Positions 9,143 through 17,511 of a DNA stretch of 64,000 nt are shown in pieces (within the stretch, counting starts at the first letter, position 1; the number at the start of each line of letters is the position of its first letter). The notes beneath the pieces were generated by a model that saw only the letters and a list, made by a program, of their open reading frames with translations, was not told the DNA's origin and searched no databases. The translations under genes and the position numbers were made by a program. Source of the DNA: Rickettsiales bacterium (GTDB taxonomy: Bacteria; Pseudomonadota; Alphaproteobacteria; Rickettsiales; UBA998); contig JAMWZD010000002.1 of assembly GCA_024304995.1 (NCBI GenBank), forward strand, positions 434,001-498,000, written 5' to 3'.

Positions 9143-9907
9143 TTAAAACTGTTTTTTGCTAAAATCAATAATTGCAAGTGCCAGAACAAATGGAATGAAT
9201 ATAAAGCCCTGAGTGGTGAAAAACGCAATATCTGCATTATCGGATATGCCGTAAAGCAACCATTCAGTGTCTGCGAACATATCCAGTCTTGGAATTACCA
9301 CTGAAAGAATTTCAATGCTATATTCTGCAACGTCATTGAGCCATTTATCTTTAAAGATCATTTTGGAATTAGCAGTTGCCACAAAAAACGCCATCAGGCG
9401 ACCGAGAATATACAGAGTGAATGTGATCATCACCGATGTAACTGCACCTTTATTAGTGAGTGATGCAAACAGGGCAATCGCAACCATAATCCAGCATTCC
9501 AAAAGCAGACTACCTGCCCATGTTACATATCCTGCTGTGTCAATAGGAGAAAGTAAAAATAACACGGCAGAAGATGCAACACATAGCAGGGTTGCCACTA
9601 TGGAAAACCCTGTCCACAAGCCAAACACCAGTTTTGGGCGTGATAAAGGACGGGAAATCATGACATCAATTTCCTTGCTGTCATACATAGACCGCACGTG
9701 GAAACACACAAACACAGCCACGCCAATATTAATAATAATGCGTGCCATGCCTGCGCTCATTACCATGTGCATCTGCTGTTCTTCCAGCATGGCGGTGGAT
9801 GCCAGCGCGCGCGTGATACCAATGACGGCAAGAATTAAAATAAACAACGCTGGAAAGAGCTTGTCTCTTATCGCAGTCAACAGAATAAAACGGGTAGTAG
9901 TATTCAT
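9143..9907 (-). CDS. ABC-2-type transporter permease
   Basis: A 254-residue integral membrane protein with about six hydrophobic segments, starting near residues 13-35 (LFPALFILILAVIGITRALA). The motif YDSKEIDVMISRPLSRPKLVFG between segments 2 and 3 is the coupling-helix region typical of ABC-2/NosY-type permeases. The cognate ATPase is not next to it in the window. It starts three bases after the 76-residue gene, in an apparent operon with the secretin. Substrate unknown. Confidence 0.7.
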   Translation of the reverse strand: MNTTTRFILLTAIRDKLFPALFILILAVIGITRALASTAMLEEQQMHMVMSAGMARIIINIGVAVFVCFHVRSMYDSKEIDVMISRPLSRPKLVFGLWTGFSIVATLLCVASSAVLFLLSPIDTAGYVTWAGSLLLECWIMVAIALFASLTNKGAVTSVMITFTLYILGRLMAFFVATANSKMIFKDKWLNDVAEYSIEILSVVIPRLDMFADTEWLLYGISDNADIAFFTTQGFIFIPFVLALAIIDFSKKQF

Positions 9908-9910
9908 TGA

Positions 9911-10141
9911 TTATCTTCCTCTTGATTTATCTTGTGTGTCTGGCTCAAAACCTTCTGGCACTGTATCTTTGTGAAGTACGCCAGTGAGTGATTTATCTTC
10001 GTTAGAATAAATTTTAAAGTCAGGGTGATTGTTATCACCACTTAGTATCTGCATTTTCTCAGCCATTGGAAGCTCAGCAAGCAAAGCGCTTGTTGCTTTT
10101 TGGGCTGCTTTAAATTCTTCTGTCTGATTAGGAGCTGTCAT
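9911..10141 (-). CDS. Small hypothetical protein between secretin and permease genes
   Basis: A 76-residue soluble, acidic protein with no membrane segment and no family recognised. It has a helical N-terminal half (EEFKAAQKATSALLAELPMAEKMQIL) and a polar tail. Three bases separate it from the permease start and 29 bases from the secretin stop, so it is very likely co-transcribed. Its stable place in the operon suggests a partner of the secretin or permease; that is inference. Confidence 0.6.
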   Translation of the reverse strand: MTAPNQTEEFKAAQKATSALLAELPMAEKMQILSGDNNHPDFKIYSNEDKSLTGVLHKDTVPEGFEPDTQDKSRGR

Positions 10142-10170
10142 GATATATTTTCCTGTAACTTATGACTATA

Positions 10171-11970
10171 TTAAAACGCGATTGGACGTGGGTCGTCAGT
10201 AAATTTCTCATAAACCCGTTGATCTGCATCACTGTAAGATCCCTGTGGTGTCACAATTGTCGCACGGATGAAGATGATAAGTTCACTGTTTGTAGATGAT
10301 TTGCTAACCCCTTTAAAAGCGTTCCCAATGAATGGGATACCTGCAAGGAATGGCACGCCGTTATCCACATTGTTTGCTGCTTCTTCCATAAGACCACCAA
10401 TCACCATCACCTGACCTGAGCGCAGTTTCATAATAGAATCCAGCTCACGCACTTCAACAATCGGAATATTGTTATTAACAGTTTCACTAGTGCCTGCCTG
10501 TTGCAGAAGAATTGGAATAATAGGGTCGGCAACCTGATCTATCTGACGCGTCAAAGTTGGGCGGACGCTTAGTGTTACTTCATTTCTGTCTAAATTGATT
10601 GAAGGTAATATATTTAAAATAATTCCAATTGGTATAGAGCGAGGCGTGGAGCTAAATGTTGTGGGTAGTGTTTGAGTTACGCCATCAATTGTCTGAACCT
10701 GTCCAGGCTGCACATCAATATCAAAGAAGATACGGTTTTCGGCAAATGTCAGTACGGCAGGTTGATTGTTAATCGCGTGCAGGCGCGGGCTGGACAATGT
10801 TCGCGTAGTGCCAAAACGCTCTGTCAGGTTTAATACGGCGTTAATATTTGCATTAGGATCATTTGGATTCAGCGCAAAATTAACCACATTATCAACATCA
10901 AAGTCCTGAGTGAAGGTAGTGCCAATATTCCATGTGCCACTGCCAATATTCTGCTGAATTAAGTTCCAGTCAATACCGCTTCTGAATTCACGATTCAGTT
11001 CAACTTCCACCACTTTGGCTTCAATCAGCACCTGTGCTGTTGCATTGCGTTTCAGGAAGTCAAGATAGCGCTTGACCCCAAGATGCTGTTTTTCCGATGC
11101 AGCAACAGAGAGAATTCCAGCCTGTTTGTTGATGACGTAAAACATATTTTCGCCAATCGTTACTGCGCCCGCTTCGCCAGCAGGTGCGGCTGATTCAATA
11201 TCTGGTATAACAACATTTCCTGAGAGGTAATTTGGTGCTTCATGCGTTAAAATCGCGGTGATGTTGCTTTCAAGCGCTTCCCAGAAATCGTCCTTTGCGT
11301 CTGCTTCAATGCTGACAGCAGAACCAGATGACAATGCACCTGCCTGTCCTGCGCCTTCACCAAGCCCTGAAAGTGCCAGAATATCGGTAGAGATATTCAT
11401 TGTGCTGTTGCTGGAACGCACCATGTTCAAGAAGTCCAGAGGATAGTTCTGAATGTAGGGCAAATCACGTTCTACGCGCAATACGCCACCTGCATATTTA
11501 TAGCGCAATCCTGCAAGATTGGAAATGCGGTCAATTACTTCGCTGAATGGGCGATTTTTGGCGCGAAATGCAATGCCGCCATTAATATTTGCATCTAATT
11601 CGAGGTCAACATCAGCCAGTTTTGAGAGTTCAATCAGCACATCTTTCAGGGGAACATCATCTGTGACAGCGAGTGACACTAATTTCGTTTCGCCAATTTT
11701 CGGCGGGCGAGGGGCGGCAAGCACCTGAGCTAAATCCGGAACACTATTATTTCTTAATGCTGCAGCTGCTTCATTTTTGTTCTTGCCATCTTTCCACGCA
11801 TAAAAATCATCATAATCTTCACGACTTAACCCCATTTTTCGGTCAATCGGGTCACCTGCCAGAAATTCATCCAATCCAGTCTCCGCGCATCCTGCTAAGG
11901 TCAGGCTGATGCCCAATGCCGTAATAAGCGATAATGATGTTTTCTTTAAATGTGACGACCAGATAGCCAT
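10171..11970 (-). CDS. Secretin lipoprotein (PilQ/MshL/GspD superfamily)
   Basis: A 599-residue outer-membrane secretin, the pore of type IV pilus or type II secretion machines. A lipoprotein signal ends in LTLAGC with Cys28 as the lipidation site. The periplasmic N domain includes DVPLKDVLIELSKLADVDLELDANINGGI (STN-like). The C-terminal secretin domain shows VLIEAKVVEVELN, LSSPRLHAINNQPAVLTFAE, GIILNILPSI and MVIGGLMEEAANNVDNGVPFLAGIPFIGNAFKG. The Shine-Dalgarno AGGAG lies six bases upstream. It sits downstream of the prepilin peptidase gene. It resembles MshL most, judged from domain order only. Confidence 0.9.
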   Translation of the reverse strand: MAIWSSHLKKTSLSLITALGISLTLAGCAETGLDEFLAGDPIDRKMGLSREDYDDFYAWKDGKNKNEAAAALRNNSVPDLAQVLAAPRPPKIGETKLVSLAVTDDVPLKDVLIELSKLADVDLELDANINGGIAFRAKNRPFSEVIDRISNLAGLRYKYAGGVLRVERDLPYIQNYPLDFLNMVRSSNSTMNISTDILALSGLGEGAGQAGALSSGSAVSIEADAKDDFWEALESNITAILTHEAPNYLSGNVVIPDIESAAPAGEAGAVTIGENMFYVINKQAGILSVAASEKQHLGVKRYLDFLKRNATAQVLIEAKVVEVELNREFRSGIDWNLIQQNIGSGTWNIGTTFTQDFDVDNVVNFALNPNDPNANINAVLNLTERFGTTRTLSSPRLHAINNQPAVLTFAENRIFFDIDVQPGQVQTIDGVTQTLPTTFSSTPRSIPIGIILNILPSINLDRNEVTLSVRPTLTRQIDQVADPIIPILLQQAGTSETVNNNIPIVEVRELDSIMKLRSGQVMVIGGLMEEAANNVDNGVPFLAGIPFIGNAFKGVSKSSTNSELIIFIRATIVTPQGSYSDADQRVYEKFTDDPRPIAF

Positions 11971-12038
11971 GCTGAACTCCTAAATATTGCTGATTGTTCG
12001 TTTTCAGACCAATCTTTACGTATTTAGCCAGCTTTTGA

Positions 12039-12821
12039 TTAAATTATTCTTAAAATTGTAACTAACCATATAGAAAGTTGCAAAAACCATAGTTCGGAAG
12101 GGGGGTAAAACACTAAAATATATAAACTTATTGCAAGTGCAGGCCCAAAAGGAAAGCGCGGGTCCTTGTTGATAAAGCGCCAGAGCAATGCGGAAATAAT
12201 GCCCAGAACCCCACCATAAAAGAAATATGGCAGCAATGTTTCTGCGCCCAGCCATATGCCCGATGCCGCCATAAACTTGACATCCCCCGTGCCAAGCCCT
12301 TCCTGTTTTTTCCACCAGCGAAAGAGGCGTTGCAATGCCAAACCAAACCCGCCACCCGCGAGCATTCCAAGCAGCATAGTTATAATATGTGTATCATTAT
12401 GAAACCCAAATAGCGCTCCTGTGATGCCGATGCTTATCTGCAATTCATCAGGGATGATGCGATGCTCAAAGTCAATAATGCACAGCACTATAATCTGCGA
12501 GCCGAGCAGCGCCAGCAATGCGCAGTTTATGGTAAAACCGTAAAATAAGTAGGTTAATATGAATATTACAGCGGTGACACACTCTATCACAGGGTAGCGC
12601 CAATGCACAGATGCACCACAATGACGACATGTGCCACGCGAAAATATCCAGCTAAACAATGGCACAAGGTCACGCGCACCAAGAAAATTGTTGCATTTTG
12701 GGCATTTGGAACGTGTCATGCCAATAGGTTCGCCATCAGGCAGGCGATGAATCAACAATGTGTTCAGGCTGCCAAAACACAAGCCGAAACAAATGACAAA
12801 AAATAATTCCAACCCCATCAT
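12039..12821 (-). CDS. Prepilin peptidase (type IV leader peptidase, PilD/GspO family)
   Basis: A 260-residue polytopic inner-membrane aspartic protease that cleaves and N-methylates prepilins. Two zinc-binding CxxC pairs (CPKC and CRHC) lie in the N-terminal cytoplasmic loop. Catalytic Asp residues are in IDFEHRIIPDE and GTGDVKFMAASG. I chose the ATG at 12821, because AGG lies just upstream and the N-terminus MMGLELFFVICFGLCFGS fits the family; a TTG at 12839 would add six residues. It lies 68 bases upstream of the secretin gene on the same strand, so both probably serve one pilus or secretion apparatus. Confidence 0.92.
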   Translation of the reverse strand: MMGLELFFVICFGLCFGSLNTLLIHRLPDGEPIGMTRSKCPKCNNFLGARDLVPLFSWIFSRGTCRHCGASVHWRYPVIECVTAVIFILTYLFYGFTINCALLALLGSQIIVLCIIDFEHRIIPDELQISIGITGALFGFHNDTHIITMLLGMLAGGGFGLALQRLFRWWKKQEGLGTGDVKFMAASGIWLGAETLLPYFFYGGVLGIISALLWRFINKDPRFPFGPALAISLYILVFYPPSELWFLQLSIWLVTILRII

Positions 12822-12901
12822 GCGCCTATGGTGACGCAAAAACCCTAAATAAAAAGTGAATTATGGGTTTAAGTTATGCGCTGGATGATTATACTCACAC
12901 T

Positions 12902-13336
12902 ATGACACATTTATATATCGCATCTGACCACGCAGCATATGGCTTAAAAGAAAAAGTGAAGACGTATCTCACTTCAAAATACCCTGATTATGAACTGCAT
13001 GATCTGGGCTGCCATAGCGAAGAGTCCGTGCATTACCCCGAATATGGCAAAGCCGTGGCAGACAAAGTGGCAGGAACAGACCATAAAGGCATTGTGCTAT
13101 GTGGTTCAGGCATCGGCATCTCAATCGCCGCAAACCGAGTGCGCGGCGCACGCGCAGCATTATGCATGACGGCGCAGATGGCTGCACTCTCGCGCGAGCA
13201 TAACAATGCAAACATTCTGGCACTGGGCGCACGGCTGATTGATGAGCAGTTGGCATATGAGATGATAGATGCGTTTATGACCACTGACTTTGCAGGCGGG
13301 CGGCATCAGCTGCGGGTGGAAATGTTGGATGGTTAA
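12902..13336 (+). CDS. rpiB: Ribose-5-phosphate isomerase B
   Basis: A 144-residue RpiB/LacAB-type isomerase interconverting ribose 5-phosphate and ribulose 5-phosphate. Family motifs SDHAAYGLKE (residues 7-16), the active-site Cys in LCGSGIGISIAANRVRGARAAL, and REHNNANILALGARL are intact. The ATG at 12902 gives the canonical N-terminus (THLYIASDHA); an in-frame ATG at 12863 would add 13 atypical residues. It converges on the minus-strand membrane protein gene and overlaps its end by four bases. Confidence 0.93.
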   Translation: MTHLYIASDHAAYGLKEKVKTYLTSKYPDYELHDLGCHSEESVHYPEYGKAVADKVAGTDHKGIVLCGSGIGISIAANRVRGARAALCMTAQMAALSREHNNANILALGARLIDEQLAYEMIDAFMTTDFAGGRHQLRVEMLDG

Positions 13337-13842
13337 TCTATTTTATTATATTTTAACCACACAGTAAATAACCCTATTATGCATGTTAGAATTATTAAAA
13401 GTGATAAATAGGGTATAATTGAAAAAATATTTATTGCGCTAATAATTATACTTAAAAATGCTATGATGTAGTGGTATGTTTGTTTTTTGTGGAATTTTGA
13501 AAAATCATATATTAATTTATTTGTCTTAATTATACTTTCCAACACTTTACTGGATTTTAGCAAGCTTTTAAGGGAGATTTTATTCTTGGTATTATTATTT
13601 GATTTAGTTTTACTACGAAGTTTTCTAACACCAAATAAAATCGTAATGGCATTTGCTAATTTTAACAACTTACCTGGCGTATCTTCAATATCAGCCATCC
13701 ACTCGAGAAAACATCTGGCTTGGTCTTCCTTTGGCAGAAAACGAATAGAGTAACGCACTATTTTCTTTGCAAGAAATGTTGAAATCTCAGACAATTCGTT
13801 TATGATCAATCCAATAACGATAGCTAATATAATCTCACTCAT
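13333..13842 (-). CDS. Membrane protein coupled to a PadR regulator
   Basis: A 169-residue protein with an N-terminal hydrophobic segment (EIILAIVIGLIINELSEIS), then PKEDQARCFLEWMADIEDTPGKLLKLANAI, a conserved-looking stretch seen in membrane proteins paired with PadR regulators, then a basic linker and two C-terminal membrane segments. I chose the ATG at 13842 because it overlaps the PadR stop as ATGA, a clear translational coupling. The segment is AT-rich. Function unknown; it is probably controlled by the PadR protein. Confidence 0.7.
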   Translation of the reverse strand: MSEIILAIVIGLIINELSEISTFLAKKIVRYSIRFLPKEDQARCFLEWMADIEDTPGKLLKLANAITILFGVRKLRSKTKSNNNTKNKISLKSLLKSSKVLESIIKTNKLIYDFSKFHKKQTYHYIIAFLSIIISAINIFSIIPYLSLLIILTCIIGLFTVWLKYNKID

Positions 13843-14156
13843 GCGAAATGTGACCCCCAACTTGGGCTGAAGCTAGGGGAAATTTCTTTAAACGCATTAC
13901 AGGCTTCCTGCTGACCAAGATTGGTGATTTTATACAGTCTCTTTTGCGGTCTGCCTTCCATCGCTGCATCAATATCTTCCCATTCGCTCTCCAGCCATTG
14001 TGCTTTTTCTAGTCTTAGCAGAATAGGATACACTGTGCCTGACATGAGTTTGGTTTGCTTTCTGATGTCCGTACCCGAAATTTCTTTTTTCGGGTCTTGC
14101 ATGAAAATATTTAATATTTTCAAAGTTTGTTGTGTAATACGTGGTTTCTTTGTCAT
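13839..14156 (-). CDS. PadR-family transcriptional regulator
   Basis: A 105-residue winged-helix regulator. The PadR pattern is clear: LKILNIFMQDPKKEISGTDIRKQTKLMSGTVYPILLRLEKAQWLESEWE, then GRPQKRLYKITNLGQQEA for the wing and the last helix. It overlaps the downstream membrane protein gene by ATGA. PadR proteins usually repress their own operon and an effector gene nearby (family knowledge). It is the last host gene before the prophage left attachment site. Confidence 0.88.
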   Translation of the reverse strand: MTKKPRITQQTLKILNIFMQDPKKEISGTDIRKQTKLMSGTVYPILLRLEKAQWLESEWEDIDAAMEGRPQKRLYKITNLGQQEACNAFKEISPSFSPSWGSHFA

Positions 14157-14342
14157 AATGCTTAGTTGTTTCTCTATATAGCATGGTAATAACTCTACAT
14201 AGGGTAGTTGTCAATGTTTTACGCTTATATAATTTTTTCTAAACTAAATATAGTAACAAAAGGGGATTTAAATTTCTACTATCTGAAAGCATTAGCGATT
14301 GAATCTATAGCATCTAAGATTATTATACTATAAGACCAATAA

Positions 14343-14360
14343 TTTGGTGCGGTTGAGAGG
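14343..14360. other. Prophage left attachment site
   Basis: The 18 bases TTTGGTGCGGTTGAGAGG are identical to 48509-48526, where 16 of them form the CCA end of tRNA-Leu. Identity stops on both sides (A/G before, T/A after). This copy is the orphan 3' tRNA fragment displaced by integration. Upstream lies the host PadR gene, downstream the first phage gene. Confidence 0.92.
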
Positions 14361-14400
14361 TAATTCTAAATTAAAATATAACAGATGGATATTATAATTT

Positions 14401-14419
14401 ATTCGCAATAAATTCGCAA
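14401..14419. repeat. Candidate integrase arm sites at the left end (ATTCGCAA x2)
   Basis: ATTCGCAA occurs at 14401-14408 and 14412-14419, just inside the left attachment site. The same octamer is at 48383-48390 and a related TCGCAA at 48374-48379, just inside the right end next to the integrase gene. Short repeats on both attachment arms are typical of lambda-type integrase arm-binding sites. Binding is inferred. Confidence 0.45.
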
Positions 14420-14439
14420 AACACCTGCTTCAAATATTC

Positions 14440-16662
14440 TTATATCAGTTCCACCGTTAAATCCGTAATCAATGGATTTGCTATAATTGCATCCCGCGCT
14501 GCTTGGGTGGCAGTGTATTGGCTGACCTTGCCGTGTGTCAATACTTTGCCTGTGCCGTTTGGAGCAATATAACTCCAGCCTACCGCGAGATTGCCATTTG
14601 GCAGCGTCACAAATGTGCCTGGTGCTACACTTTGCGATGAACCACACGTATAATCCGCAGTCATATTGTCAATGCGAGGTCGCCATGCATCCATCACGGA
14701 ATATTCATACACTGATACAAATGTAAGCTGAGCGTTAATATCTGCAATAATATCTGCATTGCTCAACGCTCTATAATCTTTATCCAGCGTCACATTCTGT
14801 GAATTAATGGCAAAGGTTTTAGGGGTCGTGCGTAAATCTCCCAAACGGGCAGCAAGGCTGTTTGCTCCATATGCACCGCTCACATCCAGTGAACCATGTG
14901 TAAAACTGTTATTGCCATAACCCAGTTGATAGCGTGTGCGATCTCCCCAGATTAATGGACGCGCATCGCTTCCACTTCCCAGATTAACAAATAATTCGCC
15001 TGTGGTTTGAGCATTATCATATCGCACGGCCAGCGCAGTCTGTTTAAAGCGAAGTCCAGCAGCAGCATTGCCTGCATAACTCAGCATGTTTGCTTCACCA
15101 GTCACGATTGGAATTGTTTCAATCGCCAGCGCAGGCGCTTGCAGAATGTTGGGATAGAGCGGTGCAGCAGAAGATACTGTAATCATCAGATAGCCTTTAT
15201 CATTCAGATTCAGAACATCATGATATGGCACCGTGGTGACAGCCGTTGTCCCTAAAATGGACTCACATCGCGCTGCCCACGGCAATAATGGAAAATGGGG
15301 TGCATCTCCTTCAATCGAAATGATGCAATTTGTGTAACTGCATTCTGCATCATCTGCCATGATGGCGTTCTGGTTGTGCATAGACACACCGCCATATGCC
15401 GCTTTGAAGTTGCAGTTTGTGTGCGTGATCAGTCCACCAGAACATAATCCACCTGCCTGCGCAAATGCAGGGGCCCAGATGGTTTCACCTGGCTGCGCAG
15501 CACGTGCGCCTTCATTGCCAAGATGGATAAGCGTAAGATTGCGATAATGCTGCGTTAAATTGACTGCAGCTGAACCCATTTCATTATGCAACACATAGCG
15601 ACAATTCTCACCAATCCAGATACCGCCATTCACTTCGGCATTCACAGCAAACACATCCAGCGGGGAATTGGTTTGAATCTGCAGAGGCGTGGCATTGTCA
15701 TCCACCAGCATCTGCACCGTCACGCCCGTGTTGGATTGCGAGCTGAGGATAGTGCTTTCTTTTAAGATGGTTGGCAGCTGCGTGGTGTATGTGCCGTCCT
15801 GCACGCGAATGTAGGATTTTCGTGCGGGCGTTCCTGCAATCAGTGCGGTGGCAGCAAGGTCAGGTGTAAGATAATCTTTCGAACCATCTGCAGCCACAAT
15901 CGCTTGTGGATTAAAGCCGCCTTCATCATATGCGCCGAAATACTGCGCACCGATATAATCATATATTTTCTGACGCTCAGCGCTGCTGACAGTGCCATCA
16001 AACACCATCAGACTATGCAAAATGCCTTCAAATGAAGTGCCGCCTGCAGCCGCGCGATAATTGCCAACCACATCAAAGGAGAAATTGCTGGTTAAGCTGT
16101 CACTGGCATCCAGCACGCCATTAATCCATAATTCACGACCTGTGGTGGTTTTGCGGATTTCAATCAAATAAGGGATATTGCTGGTGACATCCTGCGCAGA
16201 AACAAGCGCCCCGCTGTCAAACGCTTCGCCTTCGCCAATCAGACGTAATTTATTGTCAGTAAATGTGCCGAAGCTGTGCGATGTGCCGCTTGCGCTCTGC
16301 AAACCGAGAATAAATTCATCACTTGGCGCAGCACCAAACTGCACCAGCAGGAAGATGCTGCCTTCACCATCCAGCAGGATGGGTGCATCCATCACATAAT
16401 AATCATCATTATCACCTGTATTAAACTGCGCACCCTGCTTGCCGTTGAGCGTTGCGCCTGCAATCGTGGCTTCATTGGCAGTAGCAGGCGGCGTAGCATC
16501 ATTGTCTGCATTGCTTAGATCATTCAGCGCATTCACGGCACTGCCCGTAATGGATGCTTGCGGTGCATCATACCAGACGGAGAGTGCATCCAGCTGCAAT
16601 GGTGTGAAAGCAACTAATGCAGAAAGTGCGCTGTTGGCGTAAAAATGATGAAAGTGGCTCAT
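14440..16662 (-). CDS. LamG-domain phage tail spike/fibre-like protein
   Basis: A 740-residue protein. Residues about 60-250 look like a concanavalin-type LamG/laminin_G_3 domain (GSIFLLVQFG, YLIEIRKTTTGRELWINGVLDASDSL, GILHSLMVFDGTVSSAERQKIYDYI). The following 300 residues have short beta-strand runs with recurring Asn and Asp (MHNQNAIMADDAECSYTNC) like a right-handed beta helix. Such proteins recognise or process surface glycans. It is the last gene before the left attachment site, a usual place for host-range genes. It overlaps the previous gene by one base. Receptor role is inferred from position and domain. Confidence 0.7.
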   Translation of the reverse strand: MSHFHHFYANSALSALVAFTPLQLDALSVWYDAPQASITGSAVNALNDLSNADNDATPPATANEATIAGATLNGKQGAQFNTGDNDDYYVMDAPILLDGEGSIFLLVQFGAAPSDEFILGLQSASGTSHSFGTFTDNKLRLIGEGEAFDSGALVSAQDVTSNIPYLIEIRKTTTGRELWINGVLDASDSLTSNFSFDVVGNYRAAAGGTSFEGILHSLMVFDGTVSSAERQKIYDYIGAQYFGAYDEGGFNPQAIVAADGSKDYLTPDLAATALIAGTPARKSYIRVQDGTYTTQLPTILKESTILSSQSNTGVTVQMLVDDNATPLQIQTNSPLDVFAVNAEVNGGIWIGENCRYVLHNEMGSAAVNLTQHYRNLTLIHLGNEGARAAQPGETIWAPAFAQAGGLCSGGLITHTNCNFKAAYGGVSMHNQNAIMADDAECSYTNCIISIEGDAPHFPLLPWAARCESILGTTAVTTVPYHDVLNLNDKGYLMITVSSAAPLYPNILQAPALAIETIPIVTGEANMLSYAGNAAAGLRFKQTALAVRYDNAQTTGELFVNLGSGSDARPLIWGDRTRYQLGYGNNSFTHGSLDVSGAYGANSLAARLGDLRTTPKTFAINSQNVTLDKDYRALSNADIIADINAQLTFVSVYEYSVMDAWRPRIDNMTADYTCGSSQSVAPGTFVTLPNGNLAVGWSYIAPNGTGKVLTHGKVSQYTATQAARDAIIANPLITDLTVELI

Positions 16663-17027
16663 TACACGGCTGCCAGAATCAAGTGCAGCGTCACATTAGC
16701 TGCAACTGCAGAATTTGCAATGCATCGCACATGGTTTGCATTTTCGAAGTCCATGATATTGCTGATGGATTGATGCGCGGCATTATTATCCATAGTCACC
16801 GTAACATCTTCATTAGCCTGATTTTTGAGTGGAAAGAAATTACTGCCGTCTGATGACACTTCAAATGTTAAGCTGGTGATACCAGTGCCTGCTGGGCGGC
16901 GTATGCCTACTACATGCAGCCCGCCAATATTAACAATATCAGAAGTGGTTTGACCGCTTGCAATCACCGTATCTTGATAAGCACGAGTGCGCGGTGTATG
17001 GTTTGGGTTAATGCCTTCATCTGCCAT
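16662..17027 (-). CDS. Hypothetical phage virion-associated protein
   Basis: A 121-residue protein, predicted almost all beta (VNIGGLHVVGIRRPAGTGITSLTFEVSSDGSNFFPL), resembling small carbohydrate-binding-like beta sandwiches encoded beside phage tail fibres. The gene lies between the spanin genes and the LamG gene, and its stop overlaps the next start. A good Shine-Dalgarno (AAAGGAG) lies upstream of the ATG. A protein of broadly similar style is encoded at 37754-38173. No function assigned. Confidence 0.65.
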   Translation of the reverse strand: MADEGINPNHTPRTRAYQDTVIASGQTTSDIVNIGGLHVVGIRRPAGTGITSLTFEVSSDGSNFFPLKNQANEDVTVTMDNNAAHQSISNIMDFENANHVRCIANSAVAANVTLHLILAAV

Positions 17028-17084
17028 AATCTGCTCCTTTGTTTGGCATAGTATGATGGCTCAAACCCAACCTATGAATGCAGT

Positions 17085-17369
17085 TTATTCAGGAATGTAA
17101 TATTTGTTGCAGATCTCGGCATACGTCACTTTTGCCTTGTTGCCACCGCAACGGAAAATATAAATGCAATTATGCTCCGTCAGCCCATCCGCCAGCGGTT
17201 GAGTGATCACATCCGCATCCGCACTGGCATCCAGCGGGAACGCTGTCACGCAATAATCACTGATGAAAATCGTCCGTTCCCTTGCGCAGGAAGTCACGCT
17301 TAGCATCATTAGGCAGACCGCGAACCGTCTCACGCACCTGCTTTTCAATTTTTCGACCTTCTGTTTCAT
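17085..17369 (-). CDS. Outer-membrane spanin (Rz1-like lipoprotein), out of frame within the inner spanin gene
   Basis: A 94-residue protein with a lipoprotein signal: basic start (MKQKVEKLKSRCVRR), hydrophobic FAVCLMMLSV, then the lipobox VTSC. I chose the ATG at 17369 because it opens this signal; a longer frame extends upstream but encodes an implausible Cys/Trp-rich leader. The start lies in a different frame inside the inner spanin gene, the nested Rz/Rz1 arrangement. The mature part (SDYCVTAFPLDASADADVITQPLADGL) is longer than lambda Rz1 and ends in a Cys-containing segment. It would complete outer-membrane disruption in lysis. Confidence 0.75.
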   Translation of the reverse strand: MKQKVEKLKSRCVRRFAVCLMMLSVTSCARERTIFISDYCVTAFPLDASADADVITQPLADGLTEHNCIYIFRCGGNKAKVTYAEICNKYYIPE

Positions 17370-17511
17370 ATTCCAGCCTTTTTTCCAGTTGCATTGCTTT
17401 TTCCATAATGCGGTCTGCATGGCGAACGCGCAGCACCAGCAACAACACTGCAATGATGGCAACAGACCACATCGCAATATGCAGCCAGTAGGGTTTGAGA
17501 AAATGCCACAT
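17257..17511 (-). CDS. Inner-membrane spanin (Rz-like)
   Basis: An 84-residue protein with an N-terminal membrane anchor (LHIAMWSVAIIAVLLLVLRV) and a periplasmic helical, heptad-rich region (DRIMEKAMQLEKRLEYETEGRKIEKQVRETV). The chosen ATG at 17511 overlaps the endolysin stop as TAATG. The o-spanin start lies inside it in another frame. The order holin-like, endolysin, i-spanin, o-spanin forms a complete lysis cassette. Confidence 0.75.
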   Translation of the reverse strand: MWHFLKPYWLHIAMWSVAIIAVLLLVLRVRHADRIMEKAMQLEKRLEYETEGRKIEKQVRETVRGLPNDAKRDFLRKGTDDFHQ

